Shown piece by piece: positions 1-7,378 of a DNA stretch of 64,000 bases (positions within the stretch are counted from its first letter, which is position 1; the number at the start of each line of letters is the position of its first letter). The translations under genes were made by a program, and so were the position numbers. Origin of the DNA: Flavobacteriaceae bacterium F08102 (GTDB lineage: Bacteria > Bacteroidota > Bacteroidia > Flavobacteriales > Flavobacteriaceae); assembly GCA_023015935.1 (NCBI GenBank), contig JALKAY010000003.1:186001-250000 (forward strand), in the 5' to 3' direction. Under the pieces are notes generated by a model. The model searched no databases. It was not told the origin of the DNA and was given only the letters and a program-made list of their open reading frames with translations.

Positions 1-930
1 AATTTGACCTTCAAGTTTTGCATTGCGCACTTGTTGGTATAGAACCACTTCGGCAAGTACTGTTTTGTAGACAGGCGTTTTGAGATTATTTCCTTTTTCG
101 TCCTTCATTACATTGCCGTCACTATCCTTTTGGTATGTCCAGCCGTCTTGAATTCTCGCTTCTTGGCGGATGGTTTCGGGTTGTATAAGGGGTGTTTCCA
201 TGGTCATTTTATTAAGCGCGATGGAAATTTCTTTTGAATAGGTAATACTGCGATCCTTTTGATGGTGGAAAATGACCCATGGATTACTAAAATTGTTTGT
301 ATTAATTTGCGTAAAGATTGTTAAACTATCTTTTGCGATACGCGTGTTGTTTTTTAGCGAGATATATACAAAAACGCTACCTCGTTTTTTAGCGCGTTGA
401 AGGAGTTCGTTGAGGTTCGGCTTATAGGTAGGGTCTACGTAAATTAGATCTTCAAGATACGCATATGCCACGCGCGCATCTTCCATATTTCCTTTTAGTT
501 TACGTTGGGCTTCATTGTATAAATAGGCAGCATAGCGAGCTTTAGCGGCGTTAATTTCATCGCTGTAGTCGTCAAATTCAAAGTGAACTTCTTGGTCTTC
601 AAAGAACAAGGGTTGAAGTAGTTTTATTTCGTCTTGACGTAAGTCGAGATTGAGGTAATTGCCATAAATTTTTTTCAGATTATTGGCATTAACCGTTTGT
701 TGTAACTTTTTTATTTCAGCAAGATCTTGCAGTGCAGCTTTATCGTAGGCCTCCTTAAGCAAGGGAATGTTTTTCTGATTTGCTTTTTTAGTTTTATCTT
801 TATTGAGTGATGCCACTGCCGTATTAAACGCAGCTTTGTAGTTTCCCGAAGCTAATTGATTGGAGGTTTTTTGTACAGAACCACAGGCCAATAAAAGACT
901 AAAGCAGGCAATTACAAGAAATTTCTTCAT
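1..930 (-). CDS. Lipoprotein, partial (3' end outside window)
   Basis: An open frame runs on the minus strand from an ATG at 930 to the window edge without a stop, giving 310 codons. The N-terminus is a lipoprotein signal: a short Lys-rich start, a hydrophobic stretch and a lipobox ending in Ala-Cys followed by Gly-Ser (Cys at about residue 16). The mature part is rich in Lys, Asn, Gln and Ala and looks largely helical for the first 150 residues, including repeated Tyr-Leu/Ala-Lys stretches like those of tetratricopeptide-type helices. After that it is more mixed. I do not recognise a named family. A periplasmic or outer-membrane lipoprotein is the only supported statement. The gene is divergent to nothing on its left in this window, and fahA on the same strand lies 47 bases upstream. 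Confidence 0.75.
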   Translation of the reverse strand, partial: MKKFLVIACFSLLLACGSVQKTSNQLASGNYKAAFNTAVASLNKDKTKKANQKNIPLLKEAYDKAALQDLAEIKKLQQTVNANNLKKIYGNYLNLDLRQDEIKLLQPLFFEDQEVHFEFDDYSDEINAAKARYAAYLYNEAQRKLKGNMEDARVAYAYLEDLIYVDPTYKPNLNELLQRAKKRGSVFVYISLKNNTRIAKDSLTIFTQINTNNFSNPWVIFHHQKDRSITYSKEISIALNKMTMETPLIQPETIRQEARIQDGWTYQKDSDGNVMKDEKGNNLKTPVYKTVLAEVVLYQQVRNAKLEGQI

Positions 931-977
931 GGTTGTATGGATCAATGATTATTCCAAAGTTACGGTTTTACCCGCAA

Positions 978-2252
978 CTAACGAGCGGGTAAAACCTTAC
1001 CTGAACATTCACCGAATCCAATTCGTACTTTTTCATTTTCACAATATCCTCGTAAAATTACGGTATCGTGATCATTAATGAATTTTCGTTCTGTACCATC
1101 AGAAAGTTTTAAAGGTTGTGTACCTTTCCAAGTTAACTCTAACATTGAACCATAACTGTCTTTGGTAGGTCCAGAAATGGTACCTGAACCCATCATATCT
1201 CCAGTACGCACATTACATCCGTTACTTGTGTGATGCGTTAATTGTTGTGCCATCGTCCAGTACATGTATTTAAAATTCGATTTCGCTACAAGGTTTTCTT
1301 CACCATTTAAAGGTTTGATATACGCATGAAGATGAATGTCAAAACTATTGTTCGGTTTTTGTTGAAGATAAGGGAGTGGTGCAGGGTCTTGTTTGGGACT
1401 TTCAACACGGAAAGGCTGTAAGGCATCTAAAGTAACAATCCATGGAGAAATGGTAGAAGCAAAACTCTTTCCTAAAAATGGCCCGAGGGGGACGTACTCC
1501 CATCCTTGAATATCTCTTGCACTCCAATCGTTAAATAAGACGAGTCCAAAAATATAATCTTCTGCTTCTTCTATAGAGATTGATTCACCTAAATGATTGA
1601 CATCGGTAGTGATAAAGGCCATCTCAAGTTCGAAATCCAATAATTTACTTGGACCAAAAGTGGGTTGGGCTGCATTAGGCGCTTTGGTTTGCCCCATAGG
1701 TCTTCGAATGGATGTACCTGAAGGGACTATGGATGAACTTCGGCCGTGATAACCAATTGGGATGTGTAACCAATTAGGCATTAATGCATTTTTAGGGTCT
1801 CTAAAAATACTTCCTACATTGGTAGCATGCTCTTTACTCGCATAAAAGTCAGTGTAATCTCCTATATCAACGGGTAGTTGCATTTCAACTTCGTTAACGT
1901 CAAAGATAACTACTTCACGGTGTTCTGGCTGATCTTGTAGGGTTCTATTGTTGATATCAAACAAATTTGCAATTCGATTTCGGACTAATCGCCAAGTTAT
2001 CCTACCGTCTGCGATAAAATCATTTAGGGAATCCTGTAAAAACATATCATCTGTTAAAGGAATGTCTTTAAAGTACCCGAGTTGGTGTAAAGCCCCTAAG
2101 TCAATAGCATAATCACCAATTCGTGTACCGATGGTGATGATGTTTTCAGGTGTTAAAAACACACCAAAGGGAATATTTTGTATTGGAAAGTCAGAATCTT
2201 TGGCTACGTTTAACCAAGATTTTCTTGATGGATCATTTGCCGTTATTTGCAT
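978..2252 (-). CDS. fahA: Fumarylacetoacetase
   Basis: Fumarylacetoacetase cleaves 4-fumarylacetoacetate to fumarate and acetoacetate, the last step of tyrosine and phenylalanine breakdown in the cytoplasm. The protein has the N-terminal FAH domain (about residues 1-105) and the larger catalytic FAA-hydrolase domain. Conserved stretches include FELEMAF with the metal-binding acidic residues, DWSARDIQGWEY, and the TGDMMGSGTISGP segment. The length (424 residues from this start) is normal. The frame is open upstream to an ATG at 2309, but I chose the ATG at 2252. Family members start close to this Met, with a MxITANxPxRKSW beginning, and a good promoter box (TATCTTTG, 2270-2277 on the minus strand) lies between the two starts. 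Other genes of the pathway (hppD, hmgA) are not in this window; a pterin dehydratase used in phenylalanine hydroxylation is at 12,068. Confidence 0.95.
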   Translation of the reverse strand: MQITANDPSRKSWLNVAKDSDFPIQNIPFGVFLTPENIITIGTRIGDYAIDLGALHQLGYFKDIPLTDDMFLQDSLNDFIADGRITWRLVRNRIANLFDINNRTLQDQPEHREVVIFDVNEVEMQLPVDIGDYTDFYASKEHATNVGSIFRDPKNALMPNWLHIPIGYHGRSSSIVPSGTSIRRPMGQTKAPNAAQPTFGPSKLLDFELEMAFITTDVNHLGESISIEEAEDYIFGLVLFNDWSARDIQGWEYVPLGPFLGKSFASTISPWIVTLDALQPFRVESPKQDPAPLPYLQQKPNNSFDIHLHAYIKPLNGEENLVAKSNFKYMYWTMAQQLTHHTSNGCNVRTGDMMGSGTISGPTKDSYGSMLELTWKGTQPLKLSDGTERKFINDHDTVILRGYCENEKVRIGFGECSGKVLPAR

Positions 2253-2269
2253 GTTGATAATTTTAGGAT

Positions 2270-2300
2270 CAAAGATAGCCGTTTCTGTTAATTTGCAAAA
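2270..2300 (-). promoter_or_regulatory. fahA promoter (Bacteroidota type)
   Basis: Read on the minus strand there is TTTG (2299-2296), 18 bases, then TATCTTTG (2277-2270), matching the Bacteroidota consensus TTTG-N17-21-TAnnTTTG. Transcription would begin about 10 bases before the ATG at 2252, which excludes the upstream in-frame ATG at 2309. Confidence 0.65.
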
Positions 2301-2309
2301 TGAAATCAC

Positions 2310-2317
2310 TATTTTTG
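2310..2317 (+). promoter_or_regulatory. glyA promoter -7 box
   Basis: TATTTTTG matches TAnnTTTG and lies 36 bases before the glyA ATG. A TTTG at 2292-2295 is only 14 bases upstream, shorter than usual, so only the -7 element is convincing. It sits back to back with the fahA promoter in a shared divergent region. Confidence 0.45.
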
Positions 2318-2353
2318 GATGCTTAATTTTTAAATTTTTTTAACCCTATTGAG

Positions 2354-3628
2354 ATGCAAAGAGATACACAAATATTTGAGTTAATAGAAGACGAACGAGA
2401 AAGACAATTAAACGGATTGGAACTAATTGCCTCCGAAAATTTTGTTAGTGACCAGGTTATGGAAGCGGCCGGATCCGTTTTAACCAATAAATATGCTGAA
2501 GGTTACCCCAATAAACGATATTATGGTGGTTGTGAAGTAGTAGATCAAGTTGAACAGTTAGCCATTGATAGAGCTAAAGCTCTTTTTGGTGCAGAATATG
2601 TCAACGTACAACCACATTCTGGTTCACAAGCTAATTCAGCTGTGTATTTTGCTTTGATAAAGCCAGGAGATAAAATTCTCGGTTTTGATTTATCGCATGG
2701 AGGACATCTTACGCATGGGTCACCAGTGAATTTTTCTGGAACTTTATACAAAACGTCTTTTTATGGTGTAGAGAAAGAAACGGGTGTTTTGAATTATGAT
2801 AAAATTCAAGAAACGGCAGAAAGAGAGCAACCTAAAATGATTATTGCGGGTGCTTCTGCTTACTCAAGAGATATTAATTTTAAACGCTTCAGAGAAATTG
2901 CCGATAGTGTTGGTGCTTTTCTCGTAGCAGATATATCACATCCAGCAGGGTTAATTGCAAAAGGTATATTGAGCGATCCGATACCTCATTGTCACGTAGT
3001 TACCACAACAACACATAAGACGTTGCGTGGACCGCGTGGGGGAATGATTATGATGGGGAAAGATTTTGAAAATCCATGGGGGCACACCTTAAAGAGTGGG
3101 AAACCAAAAATGATGTCTGCGTACTTAAATTCAGCCGTTTTTCCTGGAAACCAAGGTGGGCCTTTAGAGCATATTATTGCGGCTAAAGCAATTGCTTTTG
3201 GTGAAGCCTTAACAGATGAATTCTTACACTATCAATTACAAGTAAAAAAGAATGCGGCAGCGATGGCCAAAGCATTTGTAGATAAAGGCTATGACATCAT
3301 TTCAAAAGGTACGGATAATCATATGATGTTAATCGATTTACGAAATAAAAATATCTCAGGGAAAGAGGCAGAAAATGCCTTGGTAAAAGCGGATATTACG
3401 GTGAATAAAAACATGGTTCCTTTTGATGATAAATCTCCTTTTGTAACTTCTGGAATCAGAATTGGTACAGCGGCTGTTACTACGCGCGGGTTAAAAGAAG
3501 CGGATATGCCTATCATTGTAGACTTAATTGATGAAGTAATCCTTAATCACGAAAATGAGTCTGTTTTAGAAGCGGTAGCTGAGAAAGTAAATGCCATGAT
3601 GAGTAATCGGCCGCTGTTTGTAGCCTAG
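2354..3628 (+). CDS. glyA: Serine hydroxymethyltransferase
   Basis: SHMT interconverts serine and glycine with tetrahydrofolate / 5,10-methylene-tetrahydrofolate, the main source of one-carbon units. It is a PLP enzyme of fold type I. The PLP lysine is K222 in the signature [14 protein letters not shown] (217-230). D193 and H196 in [10 protein letters not shown] are the usual cofactor-stacking and ring-binding residues, and the N-terminal ELIASENF and [14 protein letters not shown] motifs are intact. The 424-residue length is typical. The gene stands alone, divergent from fahA, and ends at a shared terminator with the minus-strand barrel gene. Glycine-cleavage T-protein (gcvT) at 12,359 connects to the same folate pool. 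Confidence 0.97.
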   Translation: MQRDTQIFELIEDERERQLNGLELIASENFVSDQVMEAAGSVLTNKYAEGYPNKRYYGGCEVVDQVEQLAIDRAKALFGAEYVNVQPHSGSQANSAVYFALIKPGDKILGFDLSHGGHLTHGSPVNFSGTLYKTSFYGVEKETGVLNYDKIQETAEREQPKMIIAGASAYSRDINFKRFREIADSVGAFLVADISHPAGLIAKGILSDPIPHCHVVTTTTHKTLRGPRGGMIMMGKDFENPWGHTLKSGKPKMMSAYLNSAVFPGNQGGPLEHIIAAKAIAFGEALTDEFLHYQLQVKKNAAAMAKAFVDKGYDIISKGTDNHMMLIDLRNKNISGKEAENALVKADITVNKNMVPFDDKSPFVTSGIRIGTAAVTTRGLKEADMPIIVDLIDEVILNHENESVLEAVAEKVNAMMSNRPLFVA

Positions 3629-3752
3629 TACGCGTTATTTGGAGCGGATACGGCTTTGTGTTGAGATAAAATGAAGTGTCTTTGTGCCATATCTGTTAAT
3701 CAAGTAAGAAAACGTTGGTACTAATTCTAATGGATATAACGATCAATTGAAT

Positions 3753-3790
3753 AAAAAAAAACGCCTCAATACAATCGAGGCGGTTTTTTT
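3753..3790. terminator. Bidirectional terminator between glyA and the barrel gene
   Basis: CGCCTC (3762-3767), a 9-base loop, then GAGGCG (3777-3782), preceded by a run of A and followed by a run of T. It has a T tract on both strands, so it can end glyA from the left and the convergent minus-strand gene (ending at 3801) from the right. Confidence 0.85.
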
Positions 3791-3800
3791 ATAAAGTGAT

Positions 3801-4787
3801 TTAAAAATTAAAATTAAGATAGGCTGAAAATCGCGATTTCGCATCTACATTTCCTCCAAATAAGTCTTGTTGTATTGGATTGCTATACGTGAAACCTGTA
3901 ATAAATTTATCAAACCCAATTTCGGTCCCAATAGCTCCGTGTAAAATTGAACCGTTTGTATCGGGTTGTTTTTGGTTGTATTGTTCAATCGAATCAAAAA
4001 AGTCACCCGAAATGCCAATAAATGGACGAAGTAAAAATGTATTTGTACGCAAGAGGTTATAAAAACCGTTGACTGCATAGGAAAATTGGTTTCCAAAGCG
4101 GTAGTCATTCTTGTTCGAGGTTTTTAGATAGTACGTAGTACTCGCGTTAAATCCGAAATTGTTTTTTCCGAAATTGTACGAAAGTGCGGCGATATAATCT
4201 ACACTTCCAGTGCCGACTTGAAATCCTGGATTTACTCTATCTGTTAAGGTTTCCTCAAAAGATCCGGTGGGTAATTTTAAACCAAGACCAAAACTCAAGG
4301 TATGTGTTGCACTTAAGGGTATGTCACGCACGGAAATTGAATCTTTTACTGTGTTTTTGAAAAGAGGTATTGAATACCAGCCCATTATATTGATATCACC
4401 TAGTCCTTGTATATTTTCATCGCTGCCTTCAAAGGTGCGTTGAAGGTAATTAACAGGGATAATTGTACTTACACTAAGTTTTTTTGACAGTGGTACACGT
4501 GCCCAAAGTTGTACGGTATTTATGGTTTCTATACTCTTAGGGGAATTTGCGAAAATACCATTTCGTGAATGGTACTTTTGATAAGTATAGCGTATCCCAA
4601 TAAAATTGGAGGCCGTTAAGTCGCCAAACCCAAAGCTTCCTCCACTGGTTGTACAGCCACATAAATCACAAAAATAGAATCGGGGTGGATATTCATTATG
4701 AGCGTAGCCGTAATGCGTACGAAAGAAAATACTTACGATTAAAAGCGTAAGCCCTATTTTTTTAATATTCTGCAAAGCGTTCATCAT
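3801..4787 (-). CDS. Outer-membrane beta-barrel-like protein with N-terminal CDLCGC motif
   Basis: The 328-residue protein starts with a signal peptide (hydrophobic residues 10-28) and then has a Cys cluster, CDLCGC (Cys 40, 43, 45), followed by TTSGGSFGFG. The remainder alternates aromatic and polar residues in strand-like segments and ends in Phe (LNFNF), as outer-membrane barrels do, so I infer a transporter-like barrel. I cannot assign a substrate. It is the last gene of a four-gene minus-strand operon and overlaps the di-heme peroxidase gene upstream by 26 bases, so the two are translated together. The MbnP/MbnH-like context suggests a role in metal (copper) uptake or sensing at the outer membrane. 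That is inference from context and from the Cys motif. Two adjacent ATG codons (4787, 4784) could serve as start. Confidence 0.7.
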   Translation of the reverse strand: MMNALQNIKKIGLTLLIVSIFFRTHYGYAHNEYPPRFYFCDLCGCTTSGGSFGFGDLTASNFIGIRYTYQKYHSRNGIFANSPKSIETINTVQLWARVPLSKKLSVSTIIPVNYLQRTFEGSDENIQGLGDINIMGWYSIPLFKNTVKDSISVRDIPLSATHTLSFGLGLKLPTGSFEETLTDRVNPGFQVGTGSVDYIAALSYNFGKNNFGFNASTTYYLKTSNKNDYRFGNQFSYAVNGFYNLLRTNTFLLRPFIGISGDFFDSIEQYNQKQPDTNGSILHGAIGTEIGFDKFITGFTYSNPIQQDLFGGNVDAKSRFSAYLNFNF

Positions 4788-5808
4788 TTAAAAATTCTGT
4801 ATCGGTTAAGGTTTTTAAGAAGGCTATTAGGCTTTCTTTTTCTTCGGTAGTTAAGTCAATTCCATAACTCCCATCAGGGCGTAATAGGGAAGGGTCAACG
4901 TTTCCATTATTAGTCATTCCATGGTCATAAAAATTTAAAACCGCCTCTAATGTTTGAAAGCGTCCATCATGCATATATGGAAAAGTTACTTCAATATTAC
5001 GTAGACTGGGGACTTTAAATTTATAGAGGTCGTTTTCATCTTCAAAAATAGCGTATCGACCTTTATCCATTAATTTAGGGTTGACAGGCAGTCCGTTATT
5101 TCTATACGATTGATCCGTAAATAATTCTCCAGCATGACAACTACTACATTTACTCTTAAAGGTGTATAATCCGGCGAGTTCTAACGGGCTTAATTGTACA
5201 TTATCTTCATTACGAACATATTTGTCATAGGTTGAATTTGATGAAATCATCATAACCATAAATTGAGATAAAGCTTTTAATAAATTCTCTGCATTGATGC
5301 CAGATTCACCAAAGGCTCTTCTAAAAAGTGTTTTATATTCGGGATCCTTTTTTAATTTAGCAAGTACATTTGCAAGTGTTTCACCCATTTCAACATCGCT
5401 GGTAAGTGGTATAATAGGTTGTAAATCTAAATGTGTTGCTGCACCATCCCACATGAATTCTTTTTGAAAGGCCATATTTTGGATCGGTGGAGCGTTTCTG
5501 AGACCAATTTCACCATTAACTCCATGGCTAAGCGTATGACCATGATGTGTAAATGCAAAAGCTTGTTCGTGACAAAATGCACAGGGAATAGAATTGTTGA
5601 CAGATAGGCGACCTTCATAAAAAAGTTTTTTACCAAGATCAAAACCAGCATCAGTTACCGGATTATTCTCTAGGGTATAGGTTAGGTCAGGGAAATTAGA
5701 AGGTATTTCAACCTCTAAATTTATAGGGGTATATGGACCTACATCATCACTACAATGGGTAAGACCAAAACTGAGTCCTACCAATATACTTAATCTTATT
5801 AATTTCAT
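4762..5808 (-). CDS. Di-heme cytochrome c peroxidase / MbnH-like lipoprotein
   Basis: This is a member of the bacterial di-heme cytochrome c peroxidase/MauG superfamily. Two c-type heme motifs are present, CAFCH (76-80) and CSSCH (221-225). The PYMHDGRF stretch (277-284) carries the usual Met/His candidate ligand for the second heme. W120 lies between the hemes, where this family uses Trp for electron transfer. The protein is a lipoprotein: signal peptide with Cys19 followed by SDD, a sequence reported as a surface-export signal in flavobacterial lipoproteins, so surface location is possible. Immediately upstream in the operon is an MbnP-like protein. In methanotrophs MbnH oxidises Trp of MbnP to kynurenine to make a copper site, and I infer the same pairing here. 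A plain H2O2-scavenging peroxidase is the alternative. Length (348) is normal for the family. Confidence 0.85.
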   Translation of the reverse strand: MKLIRLSILVGLSFGLTHCSDDVGPYTPINLEVEIPSNFPDLTYTLENNPVTDAGFDLGKKLFYEGRLSVNNSIPCAFCHEQAFAFTHHGHTLSHGVNGEIGLRNAPPIQNMAFQKEFMWDGAATHLDLQPIIPLTSDVEMGETLANVLAKLKKDPEYKTLFRRAFGESGINAENLLKALSQFMVMMISSNSTYDKYVRNEDNVQLSPLELAGLYTFKSKCSSCHAGELFTDQSYRNNGLPVNPKLMDKGRYAIFEDENDLYKFKVPSLRNIEVTFPYMHDGRFQTLEAVLNFYDHGMTNNGNVDPSLLRPDGSYGIDLTTEEKESLIAFLKTLTDTEFLNDERFAEY

Positions 5809-5822
5809 ATCATTCAGGATAA

Positions 5823-5852
5823 AACCAGAAAGCCGATATCGGCTTTCTGGTT
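5823..5852. repeat. 30-nt perfect palindrome in the MbnP-MbnH gap
   Basis: A perfect inverted repeat with arms of 15 bases (left arm AACCAGAAAGCCGAT) and no spacer, centred on GATATC, fills most of the 59-base gap between the two genes. On the minus strand it is followed by only four T, so it is at best a weak terminator. It could be a partial terminator, an mRNA-stabilising hairpin, or a protein-binding dyad. Confidence 0.8.
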
Positions 5853-5867
5853 ATGATTGTTACATAC

Positions 5868-6662
5868 CTACTCATTGTGAACATGGTGCACCATAAACAT
5901 ATGCATCATGTTATCTGCAATAACTGGCGTAGTTTCAGCGCTGGTATGTACCTGACTATACCCATCTGAGAAATTAATTGAGGTAACGCCATCAAAAACT
6001 TTTGAAATATCTGCTTTGATATGAACTTCTGTTATTTTATCAGGTCGTACTCGTGCTTCTGTAGGTAGAGGTAGGGTAACCTCTCGATAATTATCAATAG
6101 AAGTACCTACACTACCCATATGGATATTTAAACCTTGTTCAATTTCAGTTCCTGAAGTGTACACTCCGTCAAATCGAGTAAAACGATACCCAGTAGCCCA
6201 AGACCAAAGCATTCCCTCCTCTTGTGCTATCGATAAAAAATCACCTTGACCATCGGCTCCTTTTAAATAACGCTCTTGATCAATTCCAATACCGAATGTA
6301 ATTGAAGTGTAGTTCGCTGCATCTACATCTTCCAAGGTGATGTAAATCTCTCCAGCATTATTGGAGTCGGCTTCATCGACAATAAATACATTTTTATCGC
6401 TAGGGTATTCAAAGATATTCCCCTCATCATCGGTTAATCTAACATTACTGATAAGGTATTTTAAGGTACTTAATTTATAGGTTTCATTGTTTGATTTGGT
6501 GTATGTTGTTTCAAATATAAAATCTTGATCCCCCACACCATTATCAAATTTTAAGGAGATATCTCCTATAAGTCCATCTAAGTTTTCTGTACTATCATCT
6601 GAAGTACAAGCAGTAAAAAGTATGCATAATGCCGCCGCAAATGCAAATTTCATTAATTTCAT
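5868..6662 (-). CDS. MbnP-like copper-binding-family lipoprotein
   Basis: The 264-residue protein has a lipoprotein signal with Cys19 followed by TSDD, a possible surface-export signal. The body resembles the MbnP family: an early LKFDN stretch with beta segments, the sequence GMLWSWATGYRF (150-161) containing W153 and W155, then EIEQGLNIHMGS and a C-terminal His/Met-rich tail (252-262 contain 4 Met and 3 His). In characterised MbnP proteins the partner peroxidase MbnH converts a Trp to kynurenine, which helps form a copper site. Here the peroxidase gene lies directly downstream. W153 or W155 would be the candidate residue, but that is inference. No methanobactin precursor is visible, so the operon would represent the broader family rather than methanobactin biosynthesis. 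Expression likely precedes the 30-nt palindrome and could exceed that of the peroxidase. Confidence 0.75.
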   Translation of the reverse strand: MKLMKFAFAAALCILFTACTSDDSTENLDGLIGDISLKFDNGVGDQDFIFETTYTKSNNETYKLSTLKYLISNVRLTDDEGNIFEYPSDKNVFIVDEADSNNAGEIYITLEDVDAANYTSITFGIGIDQERYLKGADGQGDFLSIAQEEGMLWSWATGYRFTRFDGVYTSGTEIEQGLNIHMGSVGTSIDNYREVTLPLPTEARVRPDKITEVHIKADISKVFDGVTSINFSDGYSQVHTSAETTPVIADNMMHMFMVHHVHNE

Positions 6663-6719
6663 TTGTGTATGTTTAGTGTTTAGTTTTTTAAGGCAAACTA
6701 TAATAGCCTATTAGAAAAT

Positions 6720-7136
6720 TTAAGAGATGGGGAAAGCTGCTGGCGGACGGAAGCGATCTGAAGTGAATAAGAATGCATACATATTAGCATACGTAAACAA
6801 AGCTTTGTTTTTATTTATAAATTGGATATTCGCCGTGTATTCTATTGGGAAATCGTGTGAAAAAAGAGGGAAAAAAGCATCTAGATAATTAATGTTGCTC
6901 AATGGTGCGGCTGGACTATCTTCTTTTGGAGACGATAGATTGAGTTGTTGCATCAAATGGCACTTACCATTACAATTCAATTCAGGGTTATCTTTATTGA
7001 CGCAATAGGTTTCTATGATATAATCAATATTTAAACCGTAATAAACCAACTGAACACCACAATACCCAGGCCGGCACGCTAAGACTAAAAAGAGGAATAT
7101 GGCAATCTGTTTTTTCAAGAAAAATAATTTTGACAA
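6720..7136 (-). CDS. Small exported Cys-motif protein (NCNGKCHL)
   Basis: A 138-residue protein with a hydrophobic N-terminal segment (residues 10-26) that is a signal peptide or anchor, followed by a short domain with C45 and the motif NCNGKCHL (C55, C59, H60). The C-terminal half is rich in Phe and Tyr and has a Pro-rich tail. I recognise this as the kind of small CxGKC protein found beside metal-handling genes in Bacteroidota, but I know of no assigned function. The start is a TTG at 7136: an in-frame TAG lies a few codons upstream and no ATG exists before residue 62. It is the first gene of the minus-strand run 7136-3801, with 57 bases before the MbnP-like gene. A metal-binding role is inferred from the Cys/His motif and context only. 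Confidence 0.65.
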   Translation of the reverse strand: MSKLFFLKKQIAIFLFLVLACRPGYCGVQLVYYGLNIDYIIETYCVNKDNPELNCNGKCHLMQQLNLSSPKEDSPAAPLSNINYLDAFFPLFSHDFPIEYTANIQFINKNKALFTYANMYAFLFTSDRFRPPAAFPIS

Positions 7137-7333
7137 GAATAGCTATATTCAGTCTAAAAATTCCTGACAAATATCATAATTTTTATTTTTTTAATAAAAT
7201 AAAAGCGACTACATTTTTGAGAAATTCATCCATTTTAATACGTCTTTTTCAATGCCGTTTTTTAGGGTTGTATCCTTGAATTTGATTCGTGTTGTAGGTA
7301 TCTTAAAATGAAATGGATACGTGATTTACACGC

Positions 7334-7370
7334 ATAAAAAACCACCTCTTGGTAAAGGTGGTTTTTTAGT
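7334..7370 (-). terminator. Terminator of the M13 peptidase gene
   Basis: Arms AAAAAACCACCT and AGGTGGTTTTTT (7336-7347 and 7356-7367) pair over 12 bases around an 8-base loop, 9 bases past the peptidase stop codon. The stem has A and T flanks, so it could also work in the other direction. Confidence 0.85.
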
Positions 7371-7378
7371 TGTGAGAA

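Noticed and set aside
978-2309. Longer fahA start at 2309
   Set aside because: A consensus promoter lies between 2309 and 2252 and the family start is at the inner Met.
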